A stretch of 64,000 nt of DNA, from NCBI RefSeq assembly GCF_005237295.1, contig NZ_CP033006.1, positions 248,001-312,000 of the forward strand. Direction: 5' to 3'. Origin of the DNA: Buchnera aphidicola (Macrosiphum euphorbiae) (GTDB lineage Bacteria; Pseudomonadota; Gammaproteobacteria; Enterobacterales; Enterobacteriaceae). Below the pieces are notes generated by a model, which saw nothing but the letters and a program-made list of their open reading frames with translations, did no database searches and was not told the DNA's origin. Made by a program: the position numbers and the translations under genes. Shown in pieces: positions 49,100 to 58,160 of this stretch (within the stretch, counting starts at the first letter, position 1; every line of letters starts with the position of its first letter).

Positions 49100-50053
49100 A
49101 TGAAGAAAAATAAAGATGTCTTATTAAAAAATAAGACATCAGAAAAATTAAATTTTGTTACTACTAAAAAAAATTGCAACATTACAGAGAAATTAAAAAA
49201 ACCTAATTGGATAAAAATCAAAATACCTATTAATACATCTCGTATATATCAAATAAAAAATGCTTTACGAAAAAATAATCTACATTCTGTTTGTGAGGAA
49301 GCTCACTGTCCTAATTTATCAGAATGTTTTAATAATGGTACTGCAACATTTATGATTCTCGGATCCACATGTACACGAAATTGTCCTTTTTGTGCAGTTT
49401 TTCATGGAAAACCTAATCCTGTAAACATAGAAGAACCTAAAAAACTATCTGATACTATTTTTGACATGGGAATCAACTATGTGGTAATTACATCAGTCGT
49501 ACGTGATGATTTATATGATGGAGGTGCTCAACATTTTGTTAATTGTATTCAAGCTATTCGAAACAGAAATACTGTAAAAATTGAAATATTAGTTCCTGAT
49601 TTTCGAGGAAGGATAGAATTAATTTTGAATATTTTTAATAACGCATTACCTGATGTTTTTAATCATAATATCGAAAATGTTCCTAGAATGTACAAAAAAA
49701 TTCGTCCCGGAGCAAATTACAAAAGATCTTTGTTGCTGTTAGAATCATTTAAAAAAAAATATTTTAATATCCCAACAAAATCAGGTTTAATGCTAGGTAT
49801 TGGAGAAAAAGATATAGAAATTATTCAAGTTATGAAAGATCTTTATTCAAGCGGTGTTACATTATTGACAATAGGCCAATATTTGCAACCTAGTATGTAT
49901 CATCTACCAGTAAAACGTTATATATCAATTTCCGAATTCGAAAGCCTAAAAAAAGAAGCTTTATCTATTGGTTTTACCAACGCTTTTTGTGGTCCTTTTG
50001 TTCGTTCATCATATCATGCTAGTGCTCAATCGCATTTACCTATGAAGAAATAA
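49100..50053 (+). CDS. lipA: Lipoyl synthase (radical SAM)
   Basis: LipA inserts two sulfur atoms into octanoylated lipoyl domains. Both iron-sulfur clusters are ligated: the auxiliary cluster by [12 protein letters not shown] and the radical SAM cluster by CTRNCPFC. Further family blocks are [19 protein letters not shown] and the C-terminal [14 protein letters not shown] with the conserved RSSYHA motif. I choose the ATG at 49100 ([10 protein letters not shown]), giving 317 residues against 321 in E. coli; an in-frame ATG nine codons earlier has no ribosome site either. A perfect 11-bp hairpin lies within codons 6-14. Confidence 0.96.
   Translation: MKKNKDVLLKNKTSEKLNFVTTKKNCNITEKLKKPNWIKIKIPINTSRIYQIKNALRKNNLHSVCEEAHCPNLSECFNNGTATFMILGSTCTRNCPFCAVFHGKPNPVNIEEPKKLSDTIFDMGINYVVITSVVRDDLYDGGAQHFVNCIQAIRNRNTVKIEILVPDFRGRIELILNIFNNALPDVFNHNIENVPRMYKKIRPGANYKRSLLLLESFKKKYFNIPTKSGLMLGIGEKDIEIIQVMKDLYSSGVTLLTIGQYLQPSMYHLPVKRYISISEFESLKKEALSIGFTNAFCGPFVRSSYHASAQSHLPMKK
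49115..49140 (+). promoter_or_regulatory. 11-bp perfect hairpin inside the first codons of lipA
   Basis: Bases 49115-49125 pair perfectly with 49130-49140 around an AAAA loop, beginning 12 bases after the lipA ATG. Such a structure at the ribosome entry site could limit translation. It encodes DVLLKNKTS, a non-conserved part of the protein, so the pairing is free to be selected or neutral. Confidence 0.5.
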
Positions 50054-50177
50054 TAATATTGAAAGCATTTAAAAATTAATGTTTATATGTCACATAACTA
50101 ACAAGTTTTATATTAAAAATACATAGGAAATAATATTTTTTTTATCGATATATATTATTTATACTAGAGGTTACATA

Positions 50178-50888
50178 GTGTTGAATCCTAATTTATTTAA
50201 AATACCCAAAATCATTATTGCATTAGATTTTTGTAATAAAAAATCAGCTATGAAGTTAGTAAATCTTCTTAATCCATCAATTTATTATTTAAAAATTGGT
50301 AAAGAAATGTTTACAATTTTAGGTTGCAAATTTATAAAAGAATTACATCAACTGGGATTTAATATATTTCTTGACTTAAAATTTCATGACATCCCAAATA
50401 CTGTATTTAACGCCACAAAAGCAGCTGCAGACTTAGGAATATGGATGTTAAGTGTTCATGCTGCTGGTGGCAAAAAAATGTTAATTTCTGCAAAAAAAGC
50501 ATTAAAATCGTTTAAAACAGCTCCTTTATTAATAGCTGTAACAGCATTAACAAGTTTAAAAGAAGAAGAATTACAAGAAGTTGGCATTCAAATTTCATTA
50601 ACAGAATATATCTTAAAATTATCAAAATTATCTAACGATTGTGGTTTAGATGGTATTGTATGTCCAGGAAAAGAAGCAAAGAAAATTAAGTTTTTATTTG
50701 GTAACAAATATAAAATTATTACACCTGGTATTAGAATTTCTAAAGATTTACTATATGATCAAAATAACATCATTACTCCTAAAGAAGCAAAAGAATGCAA
50801 AATAGATTATATAGTAATAGGACGTTCTATTACTATGTCAAAAAATCCAATTAAAAAATTAGATCTAATAATAAAATCTATGCAATAA
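50178..50888 (+). CDS. pyrF: Orotidine 5'-phosphate decarboxylase
   Basis: PyrF makes UMP from OMP, the last step of de novo pyrimidine synthesis. The start is a GTG at 50178 with AGAGG seven bases upstream. The TIM barrel has the catalytic block FLDLKFHDIPNTV (about 68-80) with the Asp/Lys/Asp array, IIIALDF at strand 1, VTPGIR-like ITPGIRIS and DYIVIGRSIT at the phosphate site. Length 236 compares with 245 in E. coli. It feeds PyrH, encoded at 10166-10894. Confidence 0.96.
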   Translation: MLNPNLFKIPKIIIALDFCNKKSAMKLVNLLNPSIYYLKIGKEMFTILGCKFIKELHQLGFNIFLDLKFHDIPNTVFNATKAAADLGIWMLSVHAAGGKKMLISAKKALKSFKTAPLLIAVTALTSLKEEELQEVGIQISLTEYILKLSKLSNDCGLDGIVCPGKEAKKIKFLFGNKYKIITPGIRISKDLLYDQNNIITPKEAKECKIDYIVIGRSITMSKNPIKKLDLIIKSMQ

Positions 50889-50951
50889 ATCAAAATCAAA
50901 AATATAAAAATATTATAAAATATTTGTTTTAATCCTGAATTAGGAGCATTT

Positions 50952-51536
50952 ATGCAATTAATAGAAAAAGCTATATTACCTACTCATTGGGGAGATTTTT
51001 TCATATTTGGTTTTGAAGAAAAGAAAAATGGAAAAAATCATGTTGCTCTTGTATATGGTGATATAAAAAAAAATACTCCTACTCTTTCTAGAGTTCATTC
51101 GGAATGTCTAACAGGAGATGCTTTATTTAGTTTACGATGTGACTGTGGTAGCCAATTAGAAATGTCTATGGAAAGAATTTCTCAAGAAGGAAGTGGTGTA
51201 TTAATTTATCATCGTCAAGAGGGTAGAAATATTGGTCTTCTTAACAAAATTAAAGCATATGCTTTACAAGATAGAGGATTAGATACTGTACAAGCTAATC
51301 AAAAACTTGGTTTCTCAGCAGATGAAAGAGATTTTTCATTATGCGCTGACATATTTAACATATTAAAAATTAAAAAAATTCGTTTATTAACAAATAATCC
51401 ATTTAAAGTACAGATGCTCAGTAATGCTGGTATAAATATTGTAGAACGTGTTCCTCTTATTACAGAAAAAAATCCTAAAAATGCTTATTATTTAAAAACC
51501 AAAGCTAAAAAAATGGGTCATTTATTATTTGAATAA
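50952..51536 (+). CDS. ribA: GTP cyclohydrolase II
   Basis: RibA opens GTP to start riboflavin synthesis. The zinc cysteines are all present in [21 protein letters not shown] (three Cys, about residues 54-67, listed as one block split by Asp). The catalytic region [15 protein letters not shown] follows. Length 194 compares with 196. It is followed by a hairpin and faces hns. It has a GGAG ribosome site (TAGGAGCATT). Confidence 0.97.
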   Translation: MQLIEKAILPTHWGDFFIFGFEEKKNGKNHVALVYGDIKKNTPTLSRVHSECLTGDALFSLRCDCGSQLEMSMERISQEGSGVLIYHRQEGRNIGLLNKIKAYALQDRGLDTVQANQKLGFSADERDFSLCADIFNILKIKKIRLLTNNPFKVQMLSNAGINIVERVPLITEKNPKNAYYLKTKAKKMGHLLFE

Positions 51537-51603
51537 ACATGATTAATTTTTTCAATATGGAATAGTTTTCATTATTTAAAAAAACTTTATGATTTAAATA
51601 TTA

Positions 51604-51624
51604 GGGGTTTTTTTGATGAACCCC
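51604..51624. terminator. Hairpin between ribA and hns
   Basis: GGGGTT (51604-51609) pairs with AACCCC (51619-51624) around a 9-base loop between the two convergent genes. G-C pairs are unusual in spacers here, which supports function. T residues are within the loop rather than after the stem, so it is a partial match to a rho-independent terminator. Confidence 0.55.
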
Positions 51625-51634
51625 CGGATAAGAA

Positions 51635-52042
51635 TTATAATAAAAAATCTTCTAATATTTTTTTATGATTTAAAATAGCATTTTTAATTACTGATGGAGT
51701 TCGTCCTTGACCAGTCCATGTTTTGAAATCTCCATTCTTATTAATATATTTATATTTTGCTGGTCTTTTAGGTCTTTTACGTTTTTCTGATGATTTAATA
51801 GAGTTGCTTTTTGTTAGTAATTCATTAGGATTTATACCATCAGCAATTAACATTTCTCTATATTTTTTTAATTTTATTGTCCTCTTTTCTATTTCTTCTT
51901 GTATTTTTTTTTCTTCTTTTTTTCGTTCATCAACAACAATTTTAAATTTTTCCAATATTTCTTCTAGAATTTCTAAAGAACATTCTCGCGAATGTACACG
52001 AAGTGTACGAATATTATTTAGAATTTTTAGTATTTCATTCAT
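51635..52042 (-). CDS. hns: Nucleoid-associated protein H-NS
   Basis: H-NS binds A+T-rich DNA and silences or compacts it. The 135 residues align with E. coli H-NS (137): the N-terminal coiled-coil dimerisation domain [19 protein letters not shown] to about residue 65, a linker at about 80-95, and the C-terminal DNA-binding domain [21 protein letters not shown] with the QGR hook that enters the minor groove. It converges on ribA. How it discriminates targets in a genome that is A+T-rich everywhere is a real question. Confidence 0.97.
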   Translation of the reverse strand: MNEILKILNNIRTLRVHSRECSLEILEEILEKFKIVVDERKKEEKKIQEEIEKRTIKLKKYREMLIADGINPNELLTKSNSIKSSEKRKRPKRPAKYKYINKNGDFKTWTGQGRTPSVIKNAILNHKKILEDFLL

Positions 52043-52387
52043 TAGTATGTTCTCATAATATCAGTTTAAGATAAAAATGTTTTTACTTAACAATCAATAT
52101 CAAAAATGAGAAATTAATAATTTTAATAAAAAAGAACTTATTTATTAAAAAAATGAAGATTTTTTAAAAATATGTTTTTAAATTAGTTAAAATTTCTATG
52201 ATTTTTTTATAGAAAATATTTATTTTTTTTTAATTTTATAATGTTTAAAAATTAAACAATATTTTAAATTTGTATATAAATATATAACATGGTTTTATCA
52301 TCGGTACAATAAAATGATTCCCATGAAATATAAATATATATTTATTAAAATTGATTATTTATAAAAAATATTGAGTAAGTATGACCG
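52043..52387. other. Spacer between cls and hns
   Basis: The 345 bases contain the hns promoter region on the minus strand, which I cannot place with confidence, and the end of the cls transcript. An imperfect inverted repeat at about 52289-52323 (CATGG and CCATG flanking TTTTAT and ATAAAA) is the only structure noticed. No coding frame is supported. The E. coli genes between these two are absent, so this may be decayed DNA. Confidence 0.5.
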
Positions 52388-53848
52388 TTATAGCAATGGA
52401 CTTAAAAAATAAAAGATTTTTTCAAGAATTCTTGTCCAATATGCACGCATAGACCAAACTTTTTTATCTATTAATTTAGAATCAGAAATATATTTATTTT
52501 GTATACAAAATAAATTCTGTCCAAAATCACTATCATCAATCACTAAGGTAATTTCAAAATTTAACCAAAGACTTCGCATATCTAAATTTACAGTTCCAAT
52601 TAAACTTAATTGTTGATCTACTAATATACTTTTACTATGTAAAAGTCCTTTTTGAAATTGGTAAATTTTTACACCAGCTTCTAATAGTTCACTAAAAAAT
52701 ACTCTGCTTGCCCACTTTACTAAAATAGAATCATGATATAAAGGTATAATAATACTAACTTCAACTCCTCTTTGAGCAGCAGTACAAATAGCTTGTAACA
52801 AATCTTCACTAGGAACTAAATAAGGAGTTGTCATAATCAATTCATGTTTAGCTGAGTAAATGGCTGTTAATAATGCTTGATGAATCATATTTTCTGGAAA
52901 ACCAGGTCCAGATGCAATTACTTGAATACTAGAATTATTCTTAGATGTTTTCTCTATAATTTTTTCATTAGGTAGTTGAGGTAAAATTTTTAAACCTGTT
53001 TCAATTTCCCAATCGCATGAATAAATTATTCCCATTGTTGTAGCTATAGGTCCTTCTATTCTTGTCATTAAATCAATCCATTGACCAATACCAGAAGATT
53101 TTTTAAATAAATAAGGATCAACAAGATTCATACTACCGGAATATGCAATATAATTATCAATCAGTACAATTTTTCTATGTTGTCTAACATCAATACGTCT
53201 TAAAAAAACTCGTAATAAATTGACTTTTAGAGCTTCTACCACTTGAATACCAGATTTACGCATTATTTCGACCCAGGGACTCTGAAAAAATTCAATACTT
53301 CCTGCTGAATCGAGCATTAATCTACAGTGTATACCTCGTTTTGCAGAATCAATGAGAGCTATTGCTACATCATCTGCTATTCCACCTGGTTTCCAAATAT
53401 AAAATACTATTTCAATATTTTTACGTGCCAAGTAAATATCACGTATTAATATTTGCATAATTTTTTTAGTATTAGTGAGAAGTTTAATTTTATTACTTTT
53501 AATACCAGATAAACCTTGCCTATGTTTACATAATTGAAATATCGAATTAGCTACGTCACTATTTTTAATTTGAAAAATATATTTGCAAGATTTCAATTCA
53601 TTAAGCCATTTATTAGAAATAGACCATATTCTATTTGCAATTTTTTTTTGTCTTTTTCCTAAATATAGTTCACCAAAAAAAAACCAAATTGAAAGTCCAA
53701 TAAACGGAATAATATAAATTGTTAAAAGCCAAGACATAGAAGAGGGTATATTGCGACGTTTAATTAAAACTCGAAAGGTAATATTAGCAATTAATAACCA
53801 GTATATTAAAAAAATTAGACATTTGATTAAATTATAGAAAATATCCAT
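52388..53848 (-). CDS. cls: Cardiolipin synthase A
   Basis: ClsA condenses two phosphatidylglycerol molecules to cardiolipin. The 486 residues equal E. coli ClsA. Two membrane segments lie at about 5-25 and 38-60. The two phospholipase-D HKD motifs are intact: [19 protein letters not shown] (about 224-242) and [20 protein letters not shown] (about 404-423). The C terminus ends [13 protein letters not shown], as in E. coli (FYFFSPLL). It is separated from yciA by a 419-base gap where tonB and yciI used to be. Confidence 0.97.
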   Translation of the reverse strand: MDIFYNLIKCLIFLIYWLLIANITFRVLIKRRNIPSSMSWLLTIYIIPFIGLSIWFFFGELYLGKRQKKIANRIWSISNKWLNELKSCKYIFQIKNSDVANSIFQLCKHRQGLSGIKSNKIKLLTNTKKIMQILIRDIYLARKNIEIVFYIWKPGGIADDVAIALIDSAKRGIHCRLMLDSAGSIEFFQSPWVEIMRKSGIQVVEALKVNLLRVFLRRIDVRQHRKIVLIDNYIAYSGSMNLVDPYLFKKSSGIGQWIDLMTRIEGPIATTMGIIYSCDWEIETGLKILPQLPNEKIIEKTSKNNSSIQVIASGPGFPENMIHQALLTAIYSAKHELIMTTPYLVPSEDLLQAICTAAQRGVEVSIIIPLYHDSILVKWASRVFFSELLEAGVKIYQFQKGLLHSKSILVDQQLSLIGTVNLDMRSLWLNFEITLVIDDSDFGQNLFCIQNKYISDSKLIDKKVWSMRAYWTRILEKIFYFLSPLL

Positions 53849-54267
53849 CCATTGAAGGTCCTATTCATGATTTTGTCAAAAGGTCATATATTTAATTAAA
53901 TATTTTTCTATTTTTTCAAAAAAAAGCATATTTAATACTTAAATTAGCAAGATATTCATACTAAAAAATTATTTGTTAGTATTTTAAAAAGTAATTTTAT
54001 TGTTGAAGTCAATAGAAAAAAATTATATAAAACTATATTTGTTCAACACTTTTAAAAAAAGTACTTTTAAAATAGATAAGAGTCTAATTATTTTCATCAA
54101 GTGTTGAACACAGTACTTTGAAAATATTTTTTATAAAAATTAAAAAAATTTTTTAGAAGTATATATTTTTCTATAAATTTTTCAAGAAAATATAAAATTA
54201 TTACAATAATATAAATATATTTTTTATAATTAATAATTAACATATAAAATTTAATTAATGTATTTAT
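53849..54267. other. 419-base gap between yciA and cls with inverted and direct repeats
   Basis: E. coli has tonB and yciI here; neither is recognisable. The gap holds a 12-bp perfect inverted repeat, 54040-54051 with 54099-54110, enclosing 47 bases. A 12-bp palindrome AAAAGTACTTTT is at 54057-54068, and AGTACTTT recurs at 54113-54120. The rest is A+T-rich with poly(T) runs. These repeats may be regulatory or remnants; no reading frame is supported. Confidence 0.55.
54040..54110. repeat. 12-bp inverted repeat with internal palindrome
   Basis: TGTTCAACACTT at 54040-54051 is the exact reverse complement of 54099-54110. If transcribed it forms a stem with a 47-base loop that itself contains a self-complementary AAAAGTACTTTT. 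It lies upstream of cls on the minus strand, so it could sit in the cls leader. Confidence 0.75.
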
Positions 54268-54675
54268 TTAAATAATACTCATAGGTAATAATTCACGAGG
54301 TTTTCCTGTTTTATCAATAGCCACATAAACAAATATTCCTTCTGCAGCACAATAATATTGACCCAATGGTTGAGAATAAATCTTTTTAATCCATATTTCT
54401 ATATTAATTTTAATAGAACTTTTACCAATTTTAATACAATTCGTATAGCAATTAACAATATCACCAACTGATATAGATTTCATGAAATTAATTCCATCAA
54501 CTCGTACAGTTGCAACTTTTCCACCTGCAATTTCTTTTGCTAATATTGCTCCACCCATATCCATTTGAGACATAATCCATCCACCAAAAATATCACCATT
54601 AGCATTAGTATCTGAAGGCATAGAAAGCGTTTTTAATGATATTGTTCCATTTGGTAATTTATTTTTTTCTGACAT
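54268..54675 (-). CDS. yciA: Acyl-CoA thioesterase YciA
   Basis: YciA hydrolyses a range of acyl-CoA esters and has a hotdog fold. The ATG at 54675 (MSEKNKLPNGTISLKTL) aligns with the E. coli start; an upstream in-frame GTG at 54690 would add five residues. The active-site block SDTNANGDIFGGWIMSQMD is intact and VATVRVDGINFMKSISVGDIV follows. Length 135 compares with 132. It is 39 bases downstream of yciB (measured from the yciB stop), in the E. coli order yciC-yciB-yciA. Confidence 0.95.
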   Translation of the reverse strand: MSEKNKLPNGTISLKTLSMPSDTNANGDIFGGWIMSQMDMGGAILAKEIAGGKVATVRVDGINFMKSISVGDIVNCYTNCIKIGKSSIKINIEIWIKKIYSQPLGQYYCAAEGIFVYVAIDKTGKPRELLPMSII

Positions 54676-54713
54676 TATTAAAAATTTCACTCTATTATTA
54701 TGTTGTAAAAAAA

Positions 54714-55247
54714 TTATTTATTTTTTGATGCTTTGTAATTTATATAAATACTAGTCATTAAAATTAGAAAAAATGTTAGAGATGTGAAACCGAAAACTTT
54801 AAAGTTAACCCATGTTGTTTCTGAAAAATAAAATGCTATATAAATATTTAAAATTGCACAAAACAAAAAAAATAAAGACCATAAAAAATTGATTTTATGC
54901 CAATAAATATTAGATATTTTTATATCTTTTTCTAAAAGTCTTTGTATCATTGGTTTTTTTGTAAAAAACTGACTAATGAATAGTATTATAGAGAAAATCG
55001 CATAAATAATTGTTATTTTCCATTTAATAAATTGACTATTATGAAAAAATATTGTAAGTGATCCAAAAAAAGCAATAACAAAAAAACTAAATAAACTAAT
55101 TTTATCTATTTCATTATAAAAAATCCAATGAAGTATACATATCAATCCTGATATAACAATTAAAGAACCAGAGGCTATAAAAATATCATAAAACTTATAA
55201 AATATGAAGAAAGTAAGCATTGGTAATATATTTAATATTTGTTTCAT
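54714..55247 (-). CDS. yciB: Inner-membrane protein YciB (intracellular septation protein family)
   Basis: A 177-residue integral membrane protein with about five hydrophobic helices, aligned over its length with E. coli YciB (179): ILPMLTFFIFYKFYDIFIASG at the start, FGSLTIFFHNSQFIKWK in the middle and NIYIAFYFSETTWVNFKVFG near the end. E. coli YciB interacts with elongation and division proteins and affects envelope integrity; its mechanism is not settled. It is 28 bases after yciC and its ATG codes MKQILNILP. Confidence 0.94.
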   Translation of the reverse strand: MKQILNILPMLTFFIFYKFYDIFIASGSLIVISGLICILHWIFYNEIDKISLFSFFVIAFFGSLTIFFHNSQFIKWKITIIYAIFSIILFISQFFTKKPMIQRLLEKDIKISNIYWHKINFLWSLFFLFCAILNIYIAFYFSETTWVNFKVFGFTSLTFFLILMTSIYINYKASKNK

Positions 55248-55275
55248 AATATAAACCTAGATAATCTTTAAATTT

Positions 55276-56019
55276 TTAAGAACGTAAAAAAATCATATAA
55301 AAACGAAATAAGTATATAATCAAAATAGAAAATAACATATTCATACTAATATTTGATATTAAAAATAAAATATTATTATTAATAAAATGTATATTAGTTA
55401 CTAATATTGTTAAAAGAAATTTACTACAAATCCAAAACAAAACAACTGGTTCTATTATTCTTATATATTTCCAGGAAATATATATACTAAGACGTATAGA
55501 ATCAATTAATCCGTGTTGTTTAAAAGAGAAAATAATAGGTGATAATGATAGTATTATTGATAATAATATTCCAGGGATAATTAAAAACATATAACCCATT
55601 TGTATAATAAAAGTAGTTAAAAAATTTAATATAAATAAACTTGGCAAAAATGAAAAAAGAGAACCGATTGATGATATAATTGATTCTTTCTTATTTTTAG
55701 ATAAAACAGAAATTAAAGTTATAATACTACCTAATAATATTGTTTTACTTATTAATGACTCTATACTTTTAAAAATGAAATATTTCAATAATTCATTTTT
55801 ATCTTCGAAAGTCATATTATTCATTAATTCTAAAAATGAGCTAAAACGAGTAAATTGATTATTTTTTATTATAGATATAATATGCATATCTGGTTTAACA
55901 AAAAAATCTATTAATATATTAATACAAGCAACCAATGCAGATATAAAAAAAATAATTCCTATTTGTTTAGAAAAAAAATGACGCGTATCATGACGTAATT
56001 TACTTGCTGTAATTAGCAT
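55276..56019 (-). CDS. yciC: Inner-membrane protein YciC (UPF0259)
   Basis: A 247-residue polytopic protein of UPF0259, the same length as E. coli YciC. The start LITASKLRHDTRHFFSKQ is the family signature, followed by about six hydrophobic segments. Function is unknown. Synteny with yciB, yciA and the trp genes is preserved. Its sequence is strongly enriched in Ile, Phe, Leu and Asn, as expected for a membrane protein under A+T pressure, so alignment outside the N terminus is weak. Confidence 0.9.
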   Translation of the reverse strand: MLITASKLRHDTRHFFSKQIGIIFFISALVACINILIDFFVKPDMHIISIIKNNQFTRFSSFLELMNNMTFEDKNELLKYFIFKSIESLISKTILLGSIITLISVLSKNKKESIISSIGSLFSFLPSLFILNFLTTFIIQMGYMFLIIPGILLSIILSLSPIIFSFKQHGLIDSIRLSIYISWKYIRIIEPVVLFWICSKFLLTILVTNIHFINNNILFLISNISMNMLFSILIIYLFRFYMIFLRS

Positions 56020-56127
56020 ATGTATATTCCTTATAAATACTTTATATAAATTGAAGATTATACATATTATTTGAAACGATCACGTTTTTTTTAAAACATA
56101 AAAAATAATCCATTCTAATAAAGAATA

Positions 56128-56937
56128 TTATTTTAACTTAGTGGAAATTTTTAATAAGTTAGTAAATTCTTTTATTTCTTTAATCATTTTTTTTTCTTCG
56201 TTTAAATATTTCTCAACAATTTTTATGATTGCTGAACCACATATTATACCAGATAAACCTAATGATATTGCTTTTTTAACTTGTTTAGAATTTGAAATTC
56301 CAAAACCTTGCAGTAAAGGTATAGAATTATTTTCTTTTATTTTTTTTATAAATTTTTCAGGCAATGACGAAATTTTATTTTTAATTCCAGTTACTCCAGA
56401 ACGAGATAATACATAAATGAATCCTTTTGCATATAAAGAAATTTTATGTAAAAAATGATCGTCAGCATCCGGAGGACAAGTAAAAATGGAATTAATTTGA
56501 TATTTGTTTGCAGTTTTATAAAAAATTTTTGATTCTTCGATGGGAACATCTGCTATAAGTACAGAATCTAAACCAGAATTAAAACATTGCAAATAGAAAT
56601 TATCAACACCTTGATTATATATAAGATTAGCATATATTAAAATACCAATAGGTAATCTTTTATATTTTTCACGTATTTTTTTTAATGTCTGAAAATATTG
56701 AAAAAAAGTATTTTTTTTAGATAAAGCGCGTAAATTTGCTTTTTGAATAATTGGTCCATCAGCTAATGGATCTGAAAATGGAATTCCAATCTCTAAAGCA
56801 TCTGCTCCATTTTCAATTAAAGTTTCAATAATTTTTATTGATATTTCTAAAGAAGGATCTCCTAAAACTACAAAAGGGACAAAACATCCTTCTCTTAAAA
56901 AAGATAATTTTTTAAACATTTTTTGATATCGACTCAT
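56128..56937 (-). CDS. trpA: Tryptophan synthase alpha chain
   Basis: TrpA cleaves indole-3-glycerol phosphate and passes indole to TrpB. The catalytic pair lies in [19 protein letters not shown] (Glu near 48, Asp near 59). The phosphate site is [11 protein letters not shown] and [11 protein letters not shown] choose the second of two adjacent ATGs ([10 protein letters not shown]), which aligns with E. coli MERYESLF and forms the TGATG junction; the first ATG at 56940 is equally reachable from AGGA. Its start lies inside the lengthened end of trpB. Length 269 compares with 268. Confidence 0.96.
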   Translation of the reverse strand: MSRYQKMFKKLSFLREGCFVPFVVLGDPSLEISIKIIETLIENGADALEIGIPFSDPLADGPIIQKANLRALSKKNTFFQYFQTLKKIREKYKRLPIGILIYANLIYNQGVDNFYLQCFNSGLDSVLIADVPIEESKIFYKTANKYQINSIFTCPPDADDHFLHKISLYAKGFIYVLSRSGVTGIKNKISSLPEKFIKKIKENNSIPLLQGFGISNSKQVKKAISLGLSGIICGSAIIKIVEKYLNEEKKMIKEIKEFTNLLKISTKLK

Positions 56938-58123
56938 CATATTTTTCCTTTTTTTTTAAAATATCATGTACTGTCAAAATATCTTTATCACCGCGACCGG
57001 AAAGATTTACGATGATAGTTTGTTTTTTTTTGGGATGTACACTCATTAACTTTAGTGCATATGCTAATGCGTGAGAAGATTCTAAAGCAGGAATGATACC
57101 TTCTTTTTTGCATAGAGTGTGAAATGCATTTATTGCTTCTTCATCAGTGATAGAAACATATTGAGCACGATGAATACTATTTAACCAGGAATGTTCAGGG
57201 CCAACAGATGGGAAATCTAATCCTGCTGAAATTGACCAAGATTCTTGGATTTGCCCTTCTTTATTCTGCATTAAATGAGACTTCATACCAAAATAAATGC
57301 CAGTTCTACCATGTTTTAAAGGCGCTCCATGTTTTCCTGTATGTATACCATAACCAGCTGGTTCTACTCCAATTAAATTAACTTTATCATGCATAAAATC
57401 TGAAAAAATTCCAATAGCGTTAGAACCTCCACCAATACATGCAATAATTGAATCTGGAAGTTTGTTTTCTTTTTCTAAAATTTGTTTTTTAGCTTCTTCT
57501 CCAATCATTCTCTGAAATTCACGAACAATAGTAGGATATGGATGTGGTCCAGCTGCTGTACCAATCATATAATGAGACGTTTTATAACTACTAGACCAAT
57601 CGCGTAAAGCTTCGTTACATGCATCTTTTAATGTTCCAGAACCATTTTTTACTGATATAACTTTTGCACCCATTAATTTCATGCGAAATACATTAGTTTT
57701 TTGTCTTTTAATATCTTTGATACCCATATAAATTTTACATTTTAAATTTAATAGTGCACAAGCAATTGCAGCAGCCACACCGTGCTGACCAGCACCAGTT
57801 TCAGCAATAACTTCTGTTTTTTTCATTCTAATTGCTAACATAGCCTGTCCTAAAACTTGATTAGTTTTATGTGCTCCACCATGTAATAAATCCTCTCTTT
57901 TTAAATAAATTCGTGTTTTTGTACCTCTAGTTAAATTACTACATAAAGTTAATGGAGTTGGTCTTCCAGCATAATTTTTTAATAAATTATGAAATTTTTT
58001 TTGAAAAAGAGGATCTTTTTGTGCAGCAACAAAGTTTTTCTCTAATTCTAATAAAGCTGGCATTAATATTTGCGGAACGTACATACCACCAAATTCACCA
58101 AAATAAGGATTTAGTAAAGTCAT
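56912..58123 (-). CDS. trpB: Tryptophan synthase beta chain, C terminus extended by a poly(A) frameshift
   Basis: TrpB joins indole and serine with pyridoxal phosphate. The PLP lysine is in [11 protein letters not shown], the phosphate loop is [10 protein letters not shown], and the catalytic Glu is in AETGAGQHG. Through VHDILKK it follows E. coli, then runs [12 protein letters not shown] instead of the canonical ending. The cause is the A9 run at 56949-56957: with A10 the frame would read ILKKKGKI-stop, exactly the E. coli pattern ILKARGEI-stop, and would end at the TGATG overlapping trpA. As written, TrpB has 403 residues and overlaps trpA by 26-29 bases. The added tail is at the surface end and may be tolerated. 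Confidence 0.96.
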   Translation of the reverse strand: MTLLNPYFGEFGGMYVPQILMPALLELEKNFVAAQKDPLFQKKFHNLLKNYAGRPTPLTLCSNLTRGTKTRIYLKREDLLHGGAHKTNQVLGQAMLAIRMKKTEVIAETGAGQHGVAAAIACALLNLKCKIYMGIKDIKRQKTNVFRMKLMGAKVISVKNGSGTLKDACNEALRDWSSSYKTSHYMIGTAAGPHPYPTIVREFQRMIGEEAKKQILEKENKLPDSIIACIGGGSNAIGIFSDFMHDKVNLIGVEPAGYGIHTGKHGAPLKHGRTGIYFGMKSHLMQNKEGQIQESWSISAGLDFPSVGPEHSWLNSIHRAQYVSITDEEAINAFHTLCKKEGIIPALESSHALAYALKLMSVHPKKKQTIIVNLSGRGDKDILTVHDILKKKEKYDESISKNV

Positions 58124-58160
58124 GTAATGATTTCCTATAGTTTATTAAATAAAAAACAAT

